Source: Isoetes taiwanensis
Lineage: Eukaryota > Streptophyta > Lycopodiopsida > Isoetales > Isoetaceae
DNA length: 64,000 bases
Assembly: GCA_021234155.1 (NCBI GenBank)
Contig: JAJEKV010000046.1
Location: 6,329,012 to 6,393,011, forward strand
Direction of reading: 5' to 3'
Positions 32,251 to 44,031 of the stretch are shown here, in pieces. Every line of letters begins with the position of its first letter. The stretch's first letter is position 1. A model generated the notes under the pieces. The model did no database searches. It had not been told where the DNA came from and worked only from the letters and a program-made list of their open reading frames with translations. The translations under genes and the position numbers were made by a program.

Positions 32251-34260
32251 CTACAGAGGCGTGCTCGGTAGCTCATGCAAGGCCCGATGGGGCACAACTA
32301 ACCGAGCATACCGAGCCCGGATATGCTCGTCTCGCACGACAGCCCGGAGGGCGTGACTTTCATCCTCAATGGCCTCGCTGGCCCGGCGGATGACTCTGCC
32401 CTCACGCTGCTCCCTAATCCATCTCCCCTGCCTCAATGCGGAGGTGGTGTGCACTGCGGCGAATGGAAGCAATCACCCCGCTTTTCATGGGTAGATGGGT
32501 GCGCATGTAGTGGTGTGGGCCACTTTCGTGAGCATGGGATTAACCTCGCTGTCGATAATTTGCCACCTTGACATGTGACAGGGCCTCTCAGATCCCAAAG
32601 CTTGGCCATGAAGCAAGCATCCAAGCTTTGCTTCAAGGCGGCGCGTTCCTTCGGTGTATGCACTGGTCCACATCTGTGTGCCTGCACATTCCATAGCAAG
32701 AACCACTGGGCTTGCTTGTCTTTCCAGCAGGCTTTGAGTCGCTGCGGGCCCATCGCCACTGCCAAAGCAAGGTTGGGCAGCCGGCTTCATCCATAGCCAC
32801 CACCTTCGAAGTAAATAATGTGACGTTCCAGCGCAGCCCTCTGTAATGGAAGGAAGCCTGTCTCTTGGAGCAAGATCTGATATGGGACCGTGGATTTCAC
32901 TCCCAGTGCCCGGGCCAAGAAAGCCTTCTGTACTTGCTCTAGATCGTTCCAAGTGGTGAGGGATATCACTGGCCCCCACACTTCTGCCCCATAGAGGAGG
33001 ACCGGTTCAACCAAGGCCCCGAACAAGTGTGCCCTGGTGACCCCATGCATACAAACTACGCCTTGTGATTTGTTGTTTTTTGCATTGCATACGAGGGCTT
33101 TCCAGCCTACAAAGTGACCGTAACGATGGATGCATCCCGTGTGTGGTAGTAGAAAAATCAATGCCCAAATACTTATAAGACTGAGCCACCTCCACTACCT
33201 GCCCCTGGTAAGTGAATGAGGGAAGACGTGGGTGCCGGGATGATGGGACTAGCAGCACCCTTGTCTTGGCCAAGTTAACTCTCATGTCGCTGAATTGGCG
33301 AAAAGTGTCCAAAGCATCCGTGGCGTTGGATGTCCTCCTGCGGGTATATGCGGCGCAGTCAACATCATCGGCATATATGAGTTGCCGGATTATATGGTGC
33401 ATCAACTGAGCACCTCCCCCCCCGTGCTCAGCTAGCCATTCTTCTAGCTGGTCAATGTACAAGCCAAAGAGCGTCGGGGATAGAGGGCAGCCCCGGGCGC
33501 ACCCCAATGCTACTAACAACGGGCTCCCGACAAAGTGTGAGACGACCGAGCAAGCCTCGTATAGTCTCAGATATAGCATTCTCGCAAGTCGACGGGGTCC
33601 CTAGATGTCTCAATCTGTCCCACAACTTATCCCGAGGTAATCGTGGTCAAAAGCCTTTGCGAAATCCACAAAGCAACAAAGATGCATTCTCAAGGCCGAT
33701 TCGCTATCCTCTATGAGTGTTCGCAGAGTGAAGATATGGTCAATAGTAGAATGTCGGGCTGAAGCTCGCACAAGCGTCTTGAGCCCAAGACTTCTCCATC
33801 CTCCGCCCAAAGTGTCAATCGCGCCAAGAATCCCGACAAGCAACTTGGCAAAGACAGAACCCGACCATAATGGTAACGATAGTTGGTCAATGCCGGGGGG
33901 TCCCCGCTTTGTATATGGGCACAACTCTACCGGTAGTCCAAAGGCGGGGAAGCCTTCTTGCAATGCCCCTCGCTGAAGAGTGCTTTGAGAACCTAGCACC
34001 ATTGGGGGCCCGCCCACTTGAGAAGCACCGCCGCATACCATCCAAATCTGCTGCCTTCCCGTTAGCGGCGTTGGTGCCCATTATGACATCCCTTCGATGT
34101 GACCAAAGGCTAGGCCCTGTCATGGAGGTACCGGTGCCCGGCTTCCCCATTGGGTCATACACCGCCGCAAGTATCTCACCCATTGTTCCGGGTAATATTT
34201 CCCCGTGGGTCGTGGGGCTTACTCAAGACCTTTCTCCGTAAGGCCCTAGGGTGGCGGCCT
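32251..34260 (-). pseudogene. Second LINE, reverse transcriptase region
   Basis: Broken into short frames. Recognisable pieces: CCFVDFAKAFD (motif A, near 33660), CPLSPTLFGLYIDQLE (near 33480), LIYADDVDCAAY (motif C with YADD, near 33370), YKYLGIDF (near 33170), LLYGAEVWGPV (near 32980) and a decayed C-terminal knuckle region (EAIEDESHAL, near 32360). At least five frameshifts are needed to read through. Confidence 0.8.
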
Positions 34261-35470
34261 AGAAGACCAAACATCTCATTCTTTGGTGCTCAAGGGTACC
34301 GGCTTTCTTGGTCTTGAGGAAGGGAGCGGTATTGGATTGGACGGCTGGGCTTAATGGTGGGTCCAAAGACTTGGCGAGCCATCGTTTCAGCTCCCGACAT
34401 TCGCCATCGAACCCGGTGATTGGGGGAAGGTGGTTGCGCCCCCCCGTGGATCGCCGAGAGCCGGTCTCTCCCAAAGCATCGCCCCAAAGCATCTGGCTGC
34501 GATGTTGAAGTGTGGGGAGTTGCAAGACTTCCGGCAGCTCATGCTCAAGCATCCTCGCATAGACCGCCGCATGATCATAGTCCGTATGCAACGTGGTACA
34601 TGGGGTGTTGGGGCAATGGGTGCTCGGTTGGCCTGCCAATCTATCTCGCAAGAACAGGGGCTGATGGTCTGGGAGTCTACTTCCTCGCCCCTGGCCACCG
34701 CCCCGGCACACACCGCGAAGTGATCAAGTGTAGGCATTGCTCGCCTCGCTAGCACGTAATCCACCACACCGGTGCCGCCCCACGGTTCTCCCCGTCTACA
34801 AGTGAAGCGGCCGGAGGACGGCCATCGCAGCCGCCCATTGCAAATGAACAAAGTCAAAGATACGCCCGGCGAATAAAGAAATACGGCCATACCGTGGTCA
34901 CCTGGCTGTCATCCGACGCCCCTTGGCCAAACCATCTCTCAAGGGGTCCATTTGCAACACATCTCAGACTAGAGGTGCGAATTTTGGGATCTGCTCGCCC
35001 TCGTGGCGGCGCATTGAAATCTCCAAGCAACATGACCTTGCCCAATTGTTCATCTGGCCAGATGTCATCATATAGATCGACATAGGGCTCCCCGCCCGCC
35101 CACATCCAAGCGCGTGTGGTAAAAGTTGCTCTCAGCAGATGTGGGAAGTAGCAAGCCCACAAAGAGAGGGCTGCCATCGCCGTCCCGCACTGCACCCGGG
35201 TATCTCATTGTGCGTCCCGCCTTTTTACGTGGAGACCGATTGGGCCAAGGCTGTCTGGTAATAACACGCAATTCCTCCGTGTCCTCGTTTCCCGGTGCAC
35301 TCATTGAAGACGGAGTAGCGCTGGTATCCTGGCAAATCAGGTAACCTGTGACCAGCATGTTCCCATGTTTCCATGAGGAAGATAAGGTCCATGTCCATGG
35401 CGACGGAATTGAGACTGTCCCCCTTCTGCCATGGAAAGCCACGACAATTCTAGGACACCACGCTGAGGCA
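34261..35470 (-). pseudogene. Second LINE, endonuclease region
   Basis: It begins NCRGFPWQKGD and MDLIFLMETWEH near 35340-35450, matching the order in the first LINE. The Trp codon of the SWN motif is TAG here. Downstream the GDFNAPPRGR catalytic block lies at about 35020 and WGGTGVVDYVLARR near 34780. Several frameshifts interrupt it. Confidence 0.7.
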
Positions 35471-35487
35471 CGATCCCTATTTCATTA

Positions 35488-36032
35488 GAGGTAATTTGAG
35501 ATCTCCTTTTGTCCCCATAAGAATCCTCCAATAGAATGAGTACTCTACATCAAACTGCAATTAATGCAGCATTAACAACTTCATTACGGTCGTTTTTTCC
35601 CTATAACTTTTGATCTACTCATGAAAATGTTGCGGCGTTTGTTGCATTAGATGCAGAATGAAAAGATCTTTCAAATGATATATGGTTATGATGTATTTCA
35701 ATACAAGCCATATGTGTTAACCTTAAAAAATATGGTTTTTTGCTCTTTTCTTATATATTTACATCCCAAAAGATATAACAATGGGTTGTCATTAGAAAGA
35801 TCTTGAGGAGACGAATCCATTGCCACAAATAGTGTTCGAATCGGAGTTTTTGATCAAAAGTTATAGTAGAAAAATGACACTGCAAAAGTTAGTTAGAACT
35901 ACATTAATTACTGCTGCCACATAATACTGGAATAAAATATACTGGAGCTCTTCTCTTATTGGACAGTTTAAAAAGCTGATGTGGCTTTTTAAGCATCCCT
36001 TAATGGGACAAAATGAGATCTCAAATTACCTC
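35488..36032. mobile_element. MITE with about 37-bp TIRs, inserted in the second LINE
   Basis: The left end GAGGTAATTTGAGATCTC-x-TTTTGTCCC pairs with the right end at 36001-36032. The inverted repeat extends five bases outwards on each side (CATTA/TAATG). A TA target duplication is the simplest reading. The interior is AT-rich with no ORF. The first LINE lacks this insert at the ORF1/ORF2 junction. Confidence 0.75.
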
Positions 36033-36530
36033 TAATGAGTGGCATGCATCGCCACTTCAGGTCCGGTGGTAGTGGTGGTCCCAGGGGGAGCGGAAGATGT
36101 GGATGCCTGTGCCGCTGGGGCCCCCTCAGAGGGGACTCGAGGGGCTGGAGTGCCTGCATCCCTGTTTGGCTGCCTGAATTCACGCATCCTTCCCCGGACC
36201 AGCCCCGCTGCCCCTCCATGTCTGCGGCAGTCCCTGACTTTGGCCAGCTCACGCCTTCGGGTCTCTTATTGTGCTGGGGTCAAGTCCCGGTCAACGTCTG
36301 AGCCGTCCCCTTCAACTTCCGCCCCGACGCAGATGGCCACCCGCCTCAACGCGCTCAACTGTGAAGATGACCACCGGGGCGATCAAGGCGTCAATTCCAT
36401 GACGACTTCGCCTTTCCAATGGTCATAAGTCTTTGGGAACATCATCCGTCCAAGATCTGGTGGTCCGAGCTCCGAAGTGAGATGTTCTCCTCCTCCGTCG
36501 GCCGCCTCGCACTACCACATTGGCGGCTCT

Positions 36531-37600
36531 TTAAGGCTTTGTTCCCCGGTTCGCGGGGGCCGCACTGTGTGTTGGTTGAGGTGGATGAGGCATAGGTCGT
36601 GGGCCGGCCCCGGGTGGTGGCGGCCCTGGGCGCGGATCTGATGTGTCCGGCAAAGATGTGTTCCGTGCTGACGCCCCCGTAGGTTGGTGGGTTCGCGGGG
36701 TTGGTGTGTTCTTTGTCGCGGGTTTTACGTTCTCGAGTTTGGAGCTCAGCTCTTGCGTGACGTTGTCATGTCTTGCCAGCTCCCCGCGTCTGCAATGGCG
36801 GAGTTGCTCATGTGCTCGGCATGGAGGCCCTTGCCTTGTTGGCAACCGCCCGCCCAAGCTCCTATAGCTCCCGATCTCGTGCTAAATCCTTGCTCAAGAG
36901 CCGCCAGTCGGCCCCCGGGCTAGCTTCCAAAGCGCCTGGAATCCTTGTCTCACGCTGGCGCCTCCGCAACCTCGGCGGGGAGGGCGGCCTGCAGGTTCGT
37001 GTTCGTGGCCTTAGCCTCCTCAACCTCGGCCCGGATTCGAGACAGGTTCACGAGTGTCTCTGCTCTACCCGATTCACCCCTGGCCCCAGCTTCCATAGCC
37101 GCCAACACGGGTGTCTACACGCCCCCTCATATCTGCAAGCTCCTGCGGTATTGCCGTCTACGTCAAATTGTAGCAAGTGGATGCTATCATCCGCTTTTGT
37201 CGTCGCACGCGATCCTCCAATTACGTGGATTCGCCGCTTTTTACGCACCAACCGCCAAGGCAACATCCGAGATGTTATGTTCTCCACCTCTCGTCCGAGG
37301 CCTCGCAAGGCGTGCACCGCTGGCCTCAACCCTCGCCTGGATGCGGCTCCAAGGTTCGACTGGTGGATTGCCTGTGTGGCCCACCTGTCGGGTCGACTGG
37401 GCCTTGGCTCGGGCCTCCCTCTTCATGGAAGACGTCTCTCCCTCTGCCCGAGGCCTCTTCCTTGGTGGCCCCGCTTCATGGTCTTCCCGGAGGGCTCTGC
37501 CTGGGGTCAACCGGTGGTTGGTGTGTTTGGGCCTTCCCAGGATGGGTTGGTGTGGTCTGAGGTAGCTCACCAACCAAGTGTGGGTCCACACACGGGACTG
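36531..37600 (-). pseudogene. Second LINE, ORF1 (coiled-coil) remnant
   Basis: Fragments in several frames. From 37600: a GRPKHTNHRLTPGRA start, a basic segment MKREARAKAQSTRQ, then ADDSIHLLQFD in a coiled coil that reads more cleanly in the duplicate copy (44351-44563: DSIHLLQFDRQQYQQELADM). A Pro-rich tail (PRPGPPPPGAGPRP) ends near 36531. By position and character it is ORF1. Confidence 0.6.
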
Positions 37601-37663
37601 TGTCTGTGGCCATGACTTGGGGTATGACTTGGGTGACGACTCCTGGATATATGGTGTGTACCG

Positions 37664-38325
37664 GCTGCCACAAAAACCCTAGCACACAGCCCGGAAAAGT
37701 GCAGATTTGAGCACTGAAACAAAGACAAGCATGCATGTATCATACACCATTGGAAAGATCTCTGAACCAGCTTTCCAACAAGCCCAAAGCACATAAAAAT
37801 CTGACACCGGATGTGAGAGATACAGTCCGTCGAAGTGTCTACCGATTGCCACAGAAACCCTAGCACACAGCCCGGAAAAGTGCCAATTTGAGCACAGAAA
37901 CAAAGCCAAGCATCAGGTACCATACACTGCTGGAAAGATCTCTGAACTAGCTTTCCAACAAGCCCAAGCACATGAAAATCTGACACCGAATGCGAGAGAT
38001 ATGACCGATCAAAATTCTGCCGCACGACGAGACCAATCGAATACTTACTAAAACATACGTCAATCCCTATATTGGTGTCGGACTTTCATCAACAACACCA
38101 TCAGGAACTAGGGTATGAATTAGTAAAACATTCTCGTAACCTTCAATAAGAGTATAACACACACCTTTCAACACCGCGTGGCCAAGGCCAACAACGGCAT
38201 CAGGCGAGGGCTATACTTCTCAAAGAAGGAAGAAGAAGGGCTGCCACAAAAACCCTAGCACACAGCCCGAAAAACAGCAGATTTGAGCACTGAAACAAAG
38301 ACAAACATGCAGGTATCATACACAG
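37664..38325 (-). repeat. Tandem monomers of the second LINE 5' UTR
   Basis: GCCACAAAAACCCTAGCACA (or close variants) begins units at about 37667, 37851 and 38242. The first two units are about 184 bases long. A non-repetitive spacer of about 200 bases lies before the third unit, which is cut by the element's 5' end. Confidence 0.75.
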
Positions 38326-38331
38326 TAAGAA

Positions 38332-39702
38332 GGATAATTAACTTAATTATGGTTTGGAAAGGCGCCACCTGGCCAAATTCGATTGGCCAGCATGGTGATT
38401 ACTAATTGGATCCATTAAGGTGGATCACCGCCCCCATATCAACCATAATCGAACCAGCAGAGCGCCCAAGGAGCAGTTGAGCGCCCAAGAACTGTTGCTG
38501 ACTTCACCAAATCGCTGAACAACCACTAGCTGTCGCTGCCACCCTAGCTACAGCACTATGGAAGCACCCCACGATAATGGTTCCAGCCGAAACACGGGTT
38601 AGTAGTAGTTTAGCTTGTGATTTGTAGGATCGTACTTCAGTACTCTTTTCTGATTGCCTTTGTTGAGATTAACCCTTCTCTGGTAAGTAGAATTACATTT
38701 CAATTATGGATGGTGTTCTGTTACGAAATGATTGATGTATCTATGAAGTATTTCGGTAGCTTCCAAAGAAACGTGGGGTTTAAGGGGGTAGAGACCTCTG
38801 AGCTCATATATGATAGTATGCTCCTAGATAGAGCCCTGTAATATTCCCATTAGATGCGGCCTGTGTACAAGAGACCACCGGGTCGTAGACGCTATGGTTT
38901 GGCTTAGCACCAGAGAAGGGACGCAGTGGTGAAGTGGGGGTGGGGTCTTGCACGAACATAAAAGGCTCCTGAAACTCCTACAGTGGGCTAGGCCTGATAG
39001 CCGGTCACGTAGAGGGCCGGGTATGGGTCTGACACTCCCTGTGTGTAGAGGTGTGATGCGTATGGAGCATCTTGCACTTTGAGTAGATTTAGGGTGAGTA
39101 AGTCGGGTACGGATGCGGGGGTCGCTGATGCGGCACGTATTCTCTAGCTCACACATAGAACCACTGTGATCCTGGAAGGGGACGCTTCCCTGACCTGCCT
39201 CATCGAACCGGGGCGTCATGAACCCTGGAGTAGGCTCAAAAGGGTGATACCTTGAGTCTCGTATCTCCCAAGGCTATAGCGGCCATAGCGTGGATCGACC
39301 CATCCGCAAAGTGTGTGCCGCAGGAGGGGCGGATGGAGTGGACAACCCTAGCCGATGTTCTATGCCAATAACGCCAGAGTTATACCTCGTCACGATCTCT
39401 TGAGACCGAGCCGTCAGTCCATCCTCACAGGAGTCTGAACCGGGTAGAACCTGGGGTTTGGGGTGTTGTTCCTAGGTTTAGATGCAAATGCTGTGTGCTA
39501 ACCTTGTATTCATGCTTCCGCGACGTAGGAGCCCATCGAAGGCGTGGGCCGAATGACACCTCCGTGTCCTTCACTCGAGCATCTCTATGTAGATGGCCCG
39601 GGTCAGACGGAGGGCCCTGCTCATGGCAAGATGGTTGCCATGGGAGGGGAAAGTCCCCGTATGTATACGGCCGGGGGTCGTATGTATTCAGGGAGCGTCA
39701 CA
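38332..39702 (+). repeat. 3' LTR of the gypsy element, right part
   Basis: It continues the 3' LTR after the LINE and ends GGGAGCGTCACA, followed by ACCTT, the right target duplication. Compared with the 5' LTR it has a 64-base deletion near 39485. Confidence 0.88.
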
Positions 39703-39975
39703 ACCTTAAAAAAAACACAATGCAAATCAACAGTCTGTAATGGAAGTTGATGACATACACTCAAAACTCTTTTTAGTAAGTAGTATATATAAAGATACTC
39801 ACATGTTGTATTAACATGTGCAACATAATGGCCTATAGTGGTTGTATCCTATTGTATAACCCTTTTCTATGCTGGTATACATGTTGCCACACTTGACAGG
39901 TACTCGTGACGTGGTTGTATATTATATGTATTTATACCATATATTATTTTGGAACTTGCATATGCCCCTGCCTCT

Positions 39976-41040
39976 ATGGATTTGCAATTCCCTCCTCTCT
40001 CTATGGCATGTACTTCTTCTACTTTTGCCTCTCTACCTCTTCCCTCTGCCCCTGCCCCAACTCCTTCGTCTCTTGCTTCCCCATCCTCTCAGACCTCTTA
40101 ACGTCTCCTACTCTTCCCTCTGCTCCTTGGTCTGCTCCTAATATTGTTGCTTGAGTCTCACAAACACGCTTCAGTGATTGGATTAAGCGAGGCATGACAT
40201 CTGGTGTGCGTTCTGCTCGTGTTGCTGATGCGGTGTCTTTTATGATGGAGAATAACAAAAGAGAGGTGTCTGAATATATGAAAGAGCTGCAGGGTCTTGA
40301 AGATCGAATGGATGTTCAACTGCCTCCTGATAATGTGTTCTATGACGCAGAGGTATATTTTAGCGCCTTCACTCATGCTGGTGTCTCGGTTGTGGAGTGC
40401 TGTTGATAAACTAATGGAACGTGGAGTGGATCCTTTGTGGGGGCATTATCTCTTGTATCATGTATACACCCCTGGATTTCTTCCTAATAAGTCTGGTGCA
40501 TGTCGTATGCCTTGTTGGTTTGCATTGGAGGACTTCCCAATTGAGTTGCAGGTTTTAGACTTCTTGGTCTCCATTGCCAATGGATTAGGGTTGCACCTTG
40601 CTCATTATAATGCCAATGGTCCTCGTATTTGTGTGTCCCTTCCTGCTGAGGCATCCCTCCCAAAGTCTGTGGTTGTTAAAAGTGATCCACTCTTTTTTAA
40701 ATACAAATTATCTTTGCTTAACGGCCTCGAGCTTGCCAATATATTTCCTGATGTTGAGGCCTTCTCTACCTATCATGTGAGGAGACCCTCCATTCCCGTC
40801 CCTCCTTCTACTTCTGTCTCCCCTACTTCTACTTCCCCTGCTGCCATCCCTACTCCAACCGCTCTTGCACTTGTCCTTGCCGTCACCCCTTCTTCGTCTT
40901 TTGCCCTAGCCATTGGCACACTCCCCTCGGCCCATAATTGTCTTTCTTTTGACCAGCAAGAGAGGCTGGACATGATTGCACGCAAGCATGAGCGCATTGA
41001 AGAAGAATGGTCCATTGCCCGCATGGAAAAAGCCGCTTGA
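39976..41040 (+). pseudogene. Third LINE copy 1, ORF1
   Basis: The N-terminus is Ser/Pro-rich (MACTSSTFASLPLPSAPAP), followed by a helical part, and then a block HYLLYHVYTPGFLPNKSG, MPCWFALEDFPIE. This resembles the DUF4283-like ORF1 region of plant L1 LINEs. A Pro/Thr/Ser tract follows. Stops, frameshifts and a deletion of about 200 bases near 40393 break it. No zinc knuckle was seen. Confidence 0.65.
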
Positions 41041-41224
41041 AGGAGGAATAGCTTTGCACCGCAGCCCTTTGCATCTGCTTCTCCTAACCCTGTTGAATCA
41101 CCACTCTCACCACTGTTACCACGCGTCCAATAGCATCGCAGCCACATTGGGCTGATCAAGTGGATACTGAGTCCCATATACATGTTGATATGGACTTATA
41201 GCATCTTCCACATCCACCTGATCA

Positions 41225-41922
41225 ATGAAGCTAATCTCCTGGAATGTGCGGGGGGTTGCCTCCTCCCCTACTAAAAGGAGCAGGATGTCCATGGCCTTGG
41301 CTAGGTGGGACTCAGACTTCATATGTTTGCAAGAGCATAAATACAAGAAAGAGGATGCCTACAAAGTTGCTGCGGTGATCAATAGGCAGTACAATGTTCT
41401 TGTGGCGGCCTCAGACTCGGCAAAGCCTGGTGTCCTTACGACATGGAGGAGGACTATTGCAGTGTCATTTACTCAGGTTGACAGATTTAGCTGGTGGATC
41501 ATAATCAAGTGGTTTGATAACGAGCAAGAATGGGGATTGATTAATGTGTATGTGCATAATCGACCACGTCATAGAGGCGCATTGTGGGCTTCTGTGCGAA
41601 TTACTAAGGTTAGGCTCCCCTGTTGCATGGATCATGGTGGGTGATTTTAACATGGTTGAGCTTGAGCAAGACAGATGTGACAGAGGTACAGAGATAGTGT
41701 AGGGCTTTGAACGGGAGCAATGGCACCGCTTAATGCAAGATTGTGGCTTCATAGAAGTTGACGGTCCCTCAAGTTTTACTTGGTGTAATGGCTGGTTGGG
41801 CAGTGGCAGAGCATATGCAAGACATGATAGAGGCTACTATAATGCTTTGGTAGCAATCCTGTTGCCTGCTTTTCATCGTGATAACCTGTTGAATACTGCG
41901 ATTTTTTACCATAATCCATAGT
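41225..41922 (+). pseudogene. Third LINE copy 1, endonuclease
   Basis: It opens ISWNVRGVASSPTKRSR with the catalytic Asn, then ICLQEHK with the Glu. A frameshift near 41630 leads to MVGDFNMVELEQDRC (catalytic Asp/Asn). An in-frame TAG at 41699 interrupts. ARHDRGYYN corresponds to the RxDR motif. The terminal SDH motif is decayed to FYHNP. Confidence 0.8.
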
Positions 41923-42028
41923 ATTTCTCTTGCTTTCATAATGTGGTGCATACTGCATCTAAGATATATTTCAAGCTGAATACATTTTTCTTAAAAGATG
42001 AGGAATTTGTGGCAGGATGTAGACAGGC

Positions 42029-43805
42029 GTGGTTCACTTCTTTCTCTCGACACGGGTCATGGCATATATTGTTGATGCTCTCGCTGCTGTGAAGTCTTTT
42101 GCTAAAGGTTGGGGTCGTGAGCAGGCTTCTGGTAACCAGAGCCTTCTGTTGGCTCTTTATCAACGACTTGAGGCATGCAGGTCTGTTACCCCATCAGATG
42201 TCATGTGGAGAAGCAAATTTTGTGTAACATTCGGCAGATGGAGTCTGAACAGGTGCACTTTGCTCGCATTAAAGCTAGGTTGAAATGGTTCAAGGAGAGA
42301 GACCGGTGCACAGGTTTTTTCTTCATAGCTGTCAAAACAAGAAAGCTAGCTGCATCTCTTCAGTCTCTGCAAATTCAAGATGGGCTTGTTGTTTCAGATC
42401 CAACTGAGCTTAGAGGCTTTTTGCACAATCACGTTTCTGCTTTCTTCACTTCGCGGCGTCTTCCCTTTCAGTCAAATTTTCAAGAGGCTTTGCTTGCTAA
42501 GGTTCATCTTATAGTCACCAATGAGCAAAGGGCCACGTTAGAGGTTGAGATCAGCCAGAATGATTTAGCTGAGGCCACATTTTCTCCCAAGAGGGGCAAG
42601 TGTCCGGGTCTTGATGGTATTCCAGTGGAATTTTACCAGGAATACTGGGATTGGCTCGGTGCAGATGTGTATGATGCTTTCTGGAATTTTAAAAGACGGA
42701 GGCAACTGGACAAGATCCTCAACTCTGGTTGTATCTTCCTTATTCCAAAATGTAAGGATCCCTCTTCCATTTCAGATTAGCGCCCCATTGCCTTGTTGTC
42801 CTCAGTGTACAAGATCTTTGCTAAAGCTTTTGCTCAGCTTTGTGGCGTGCTTACTGAGTCCATCTCTTCCACATAGTTAGGTTTCTTGCCTCGCCGATGT
42901 ATCTTGAATAATGTGGCAACAACATATGAGGGTCTCTATTGGGCTAGAATGCATGGTTATCCCATTGTATACTTGAAGCTGGAATTTGCAAAAGCATATA
43001 ACAGTGTTGACTGGAGTTTCCTGGAGCAGTGCCTCCTACGTCTTGGTTTTGGTGTCCAGTTCGCAACAAACGTTATGAAACTTCATTATTCTGCTCATTC
43101 TTTAGTTCTTTTTTATGGGAAACCATCGACATTTTTTTCAGGTGGGACGTGGAATTTGCCAGGGCTGTCCTTTGGCACCGCTGTTTTTTACGATTGTGGC
43201 AGAGATTCTTTCTCAGGTATTCTCTCTTGCAGTGCGGGAAGACATCTTGCATGGTCTTCCCATGAATAATGGTTCACATGATATTTGTAATAAGTACGCA
43301 GATGACACTTTCTTGTTCTTAATGGCTGATGAGCAGAATTTGCAGAATGTCATTTCCTTGTTGGACAGTTTCTCTTTGGCTTCTGGTATCTTTGTGGGAT
43401 GTCAAAAGTGTACTGCCTTATGGGCCCTAGACTCTCCAGTGCCATCTTCTGTGGTTGCATTTCCATAGAAGGTTCTTCCTCATGGGAAGGCAACTAGGCT
43501 TCTGGGCATTTTAATTGGTATACACCTCTCATCTGGAGACGCGTGGGATGTTATTAAAGGGATTGGAAAGGCATTCGTTCTGGTGGTCCACGACTAAGTT
43601 ATCAATGGCTGGCCGCATAACTGTGGCAAAGTCAGTTCTGAGTAGTACACATGTCTATATGGCATCCATCTTGCTGGTACCGCAGACAAAGATGCAGCTC
43701 ATTGTGCGTACTATCAGGAACTTTATCTGGGGTGGCACTGAAGAAGGAGCTGATGTTAAAATTAGTTGGCCGAAGTGCATTATGCCCACTTTCTCCATAT
43801 CCTAA
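42029..43805 (+). pseudogene. Third LINE copy 1, reverse transcriptase
   Basis: Blocks in order: GKCPGLDGIPVEFYQEYW, ILNSGCIFLIPK, RPIALLSSVYKIF, YLKLEFAKAYNSVDWSF (motif A), RGICQGCPLAPLFF (motif B), NKYADDTFLF (motif C) and SMAGRITVAKSVL. Motif A has Glu where the catalytic Asp is expected. TAG codons at 42778 and 42874 replace the Trp and Gln seen in copy 2. It ends in decayed sequence near 43900. Confidence 0.85.
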
Positions 43806-44031
43806 TGCCTCTTCTTTCCTCAAGGGGTTGCTAGCTGCTTGGGAGACTGTGCGCACTTTGTTTCAGTTCCATCCGATGGCCCACACAAATCCTACAGCCA
43901 GTTGTTGGTGAATCCCTTTGGGTGACGGCCAGGCGGATTATCCCCTGGTCTCTCCTGTCCATCCATTGACACAAGGTCGATGGTGAGCAGCGGGTGTGCT
44001 CACAGTATCTGCATGGTATAATGAGACAAGA

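Larger units (their letters stand above)
31973..38325 (-). mobile_element. Second LINE, inserted in the gypsy 3' LTR
   Basis: It is flanked by TAAGAA (31967-31972 and 38326-38331), and the LTR is continuous when it is removed. On the minus strand: 5' UTR monomers (38325-37664), ORF1 (about 37600-36531), a MITE insertion (36032-35488), endonuclease (35470-34261), reverse transcriptase (34260-32251), and a 3' UTR with a CCCCCG/CGGGGG hairpin near 32083-32110, ending in four TTCTA units. It is the same clade as the LINE at 3880-9650 but far more degraded, with many small frameshifts in GC-rich parts. Confidence 0.85.
15441..39702 (+). mobile_element. Ty3/gypsy LTR retrotransposon with chromodomain-like end, split by a Helitron and a LINE
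   Basis: The outer structure is 5' LTR 15441-17010, primer site 17012, leader with extra ORFs, gag, protease, reverse transcriptase, RNase H, integrase and chromodomain-like tail to 24720, polypurine tract 31797-31809, and 3' LTR 31810-31972 joined to 38332-39702. LTR ends are TGTGACG and CGTCACA. The flanking five bases are GCCTT and ACCTT (four of five identical). Removing the Helitron (25253-31737) and LINE (31973-38325) leaves about 11.4 kb. The domain order (RT before integrase) is that of Ty3/gypsy, and the C-terminal chromodomain-like segment points to a chromovirus-type lineage. Confidence 0.8.
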
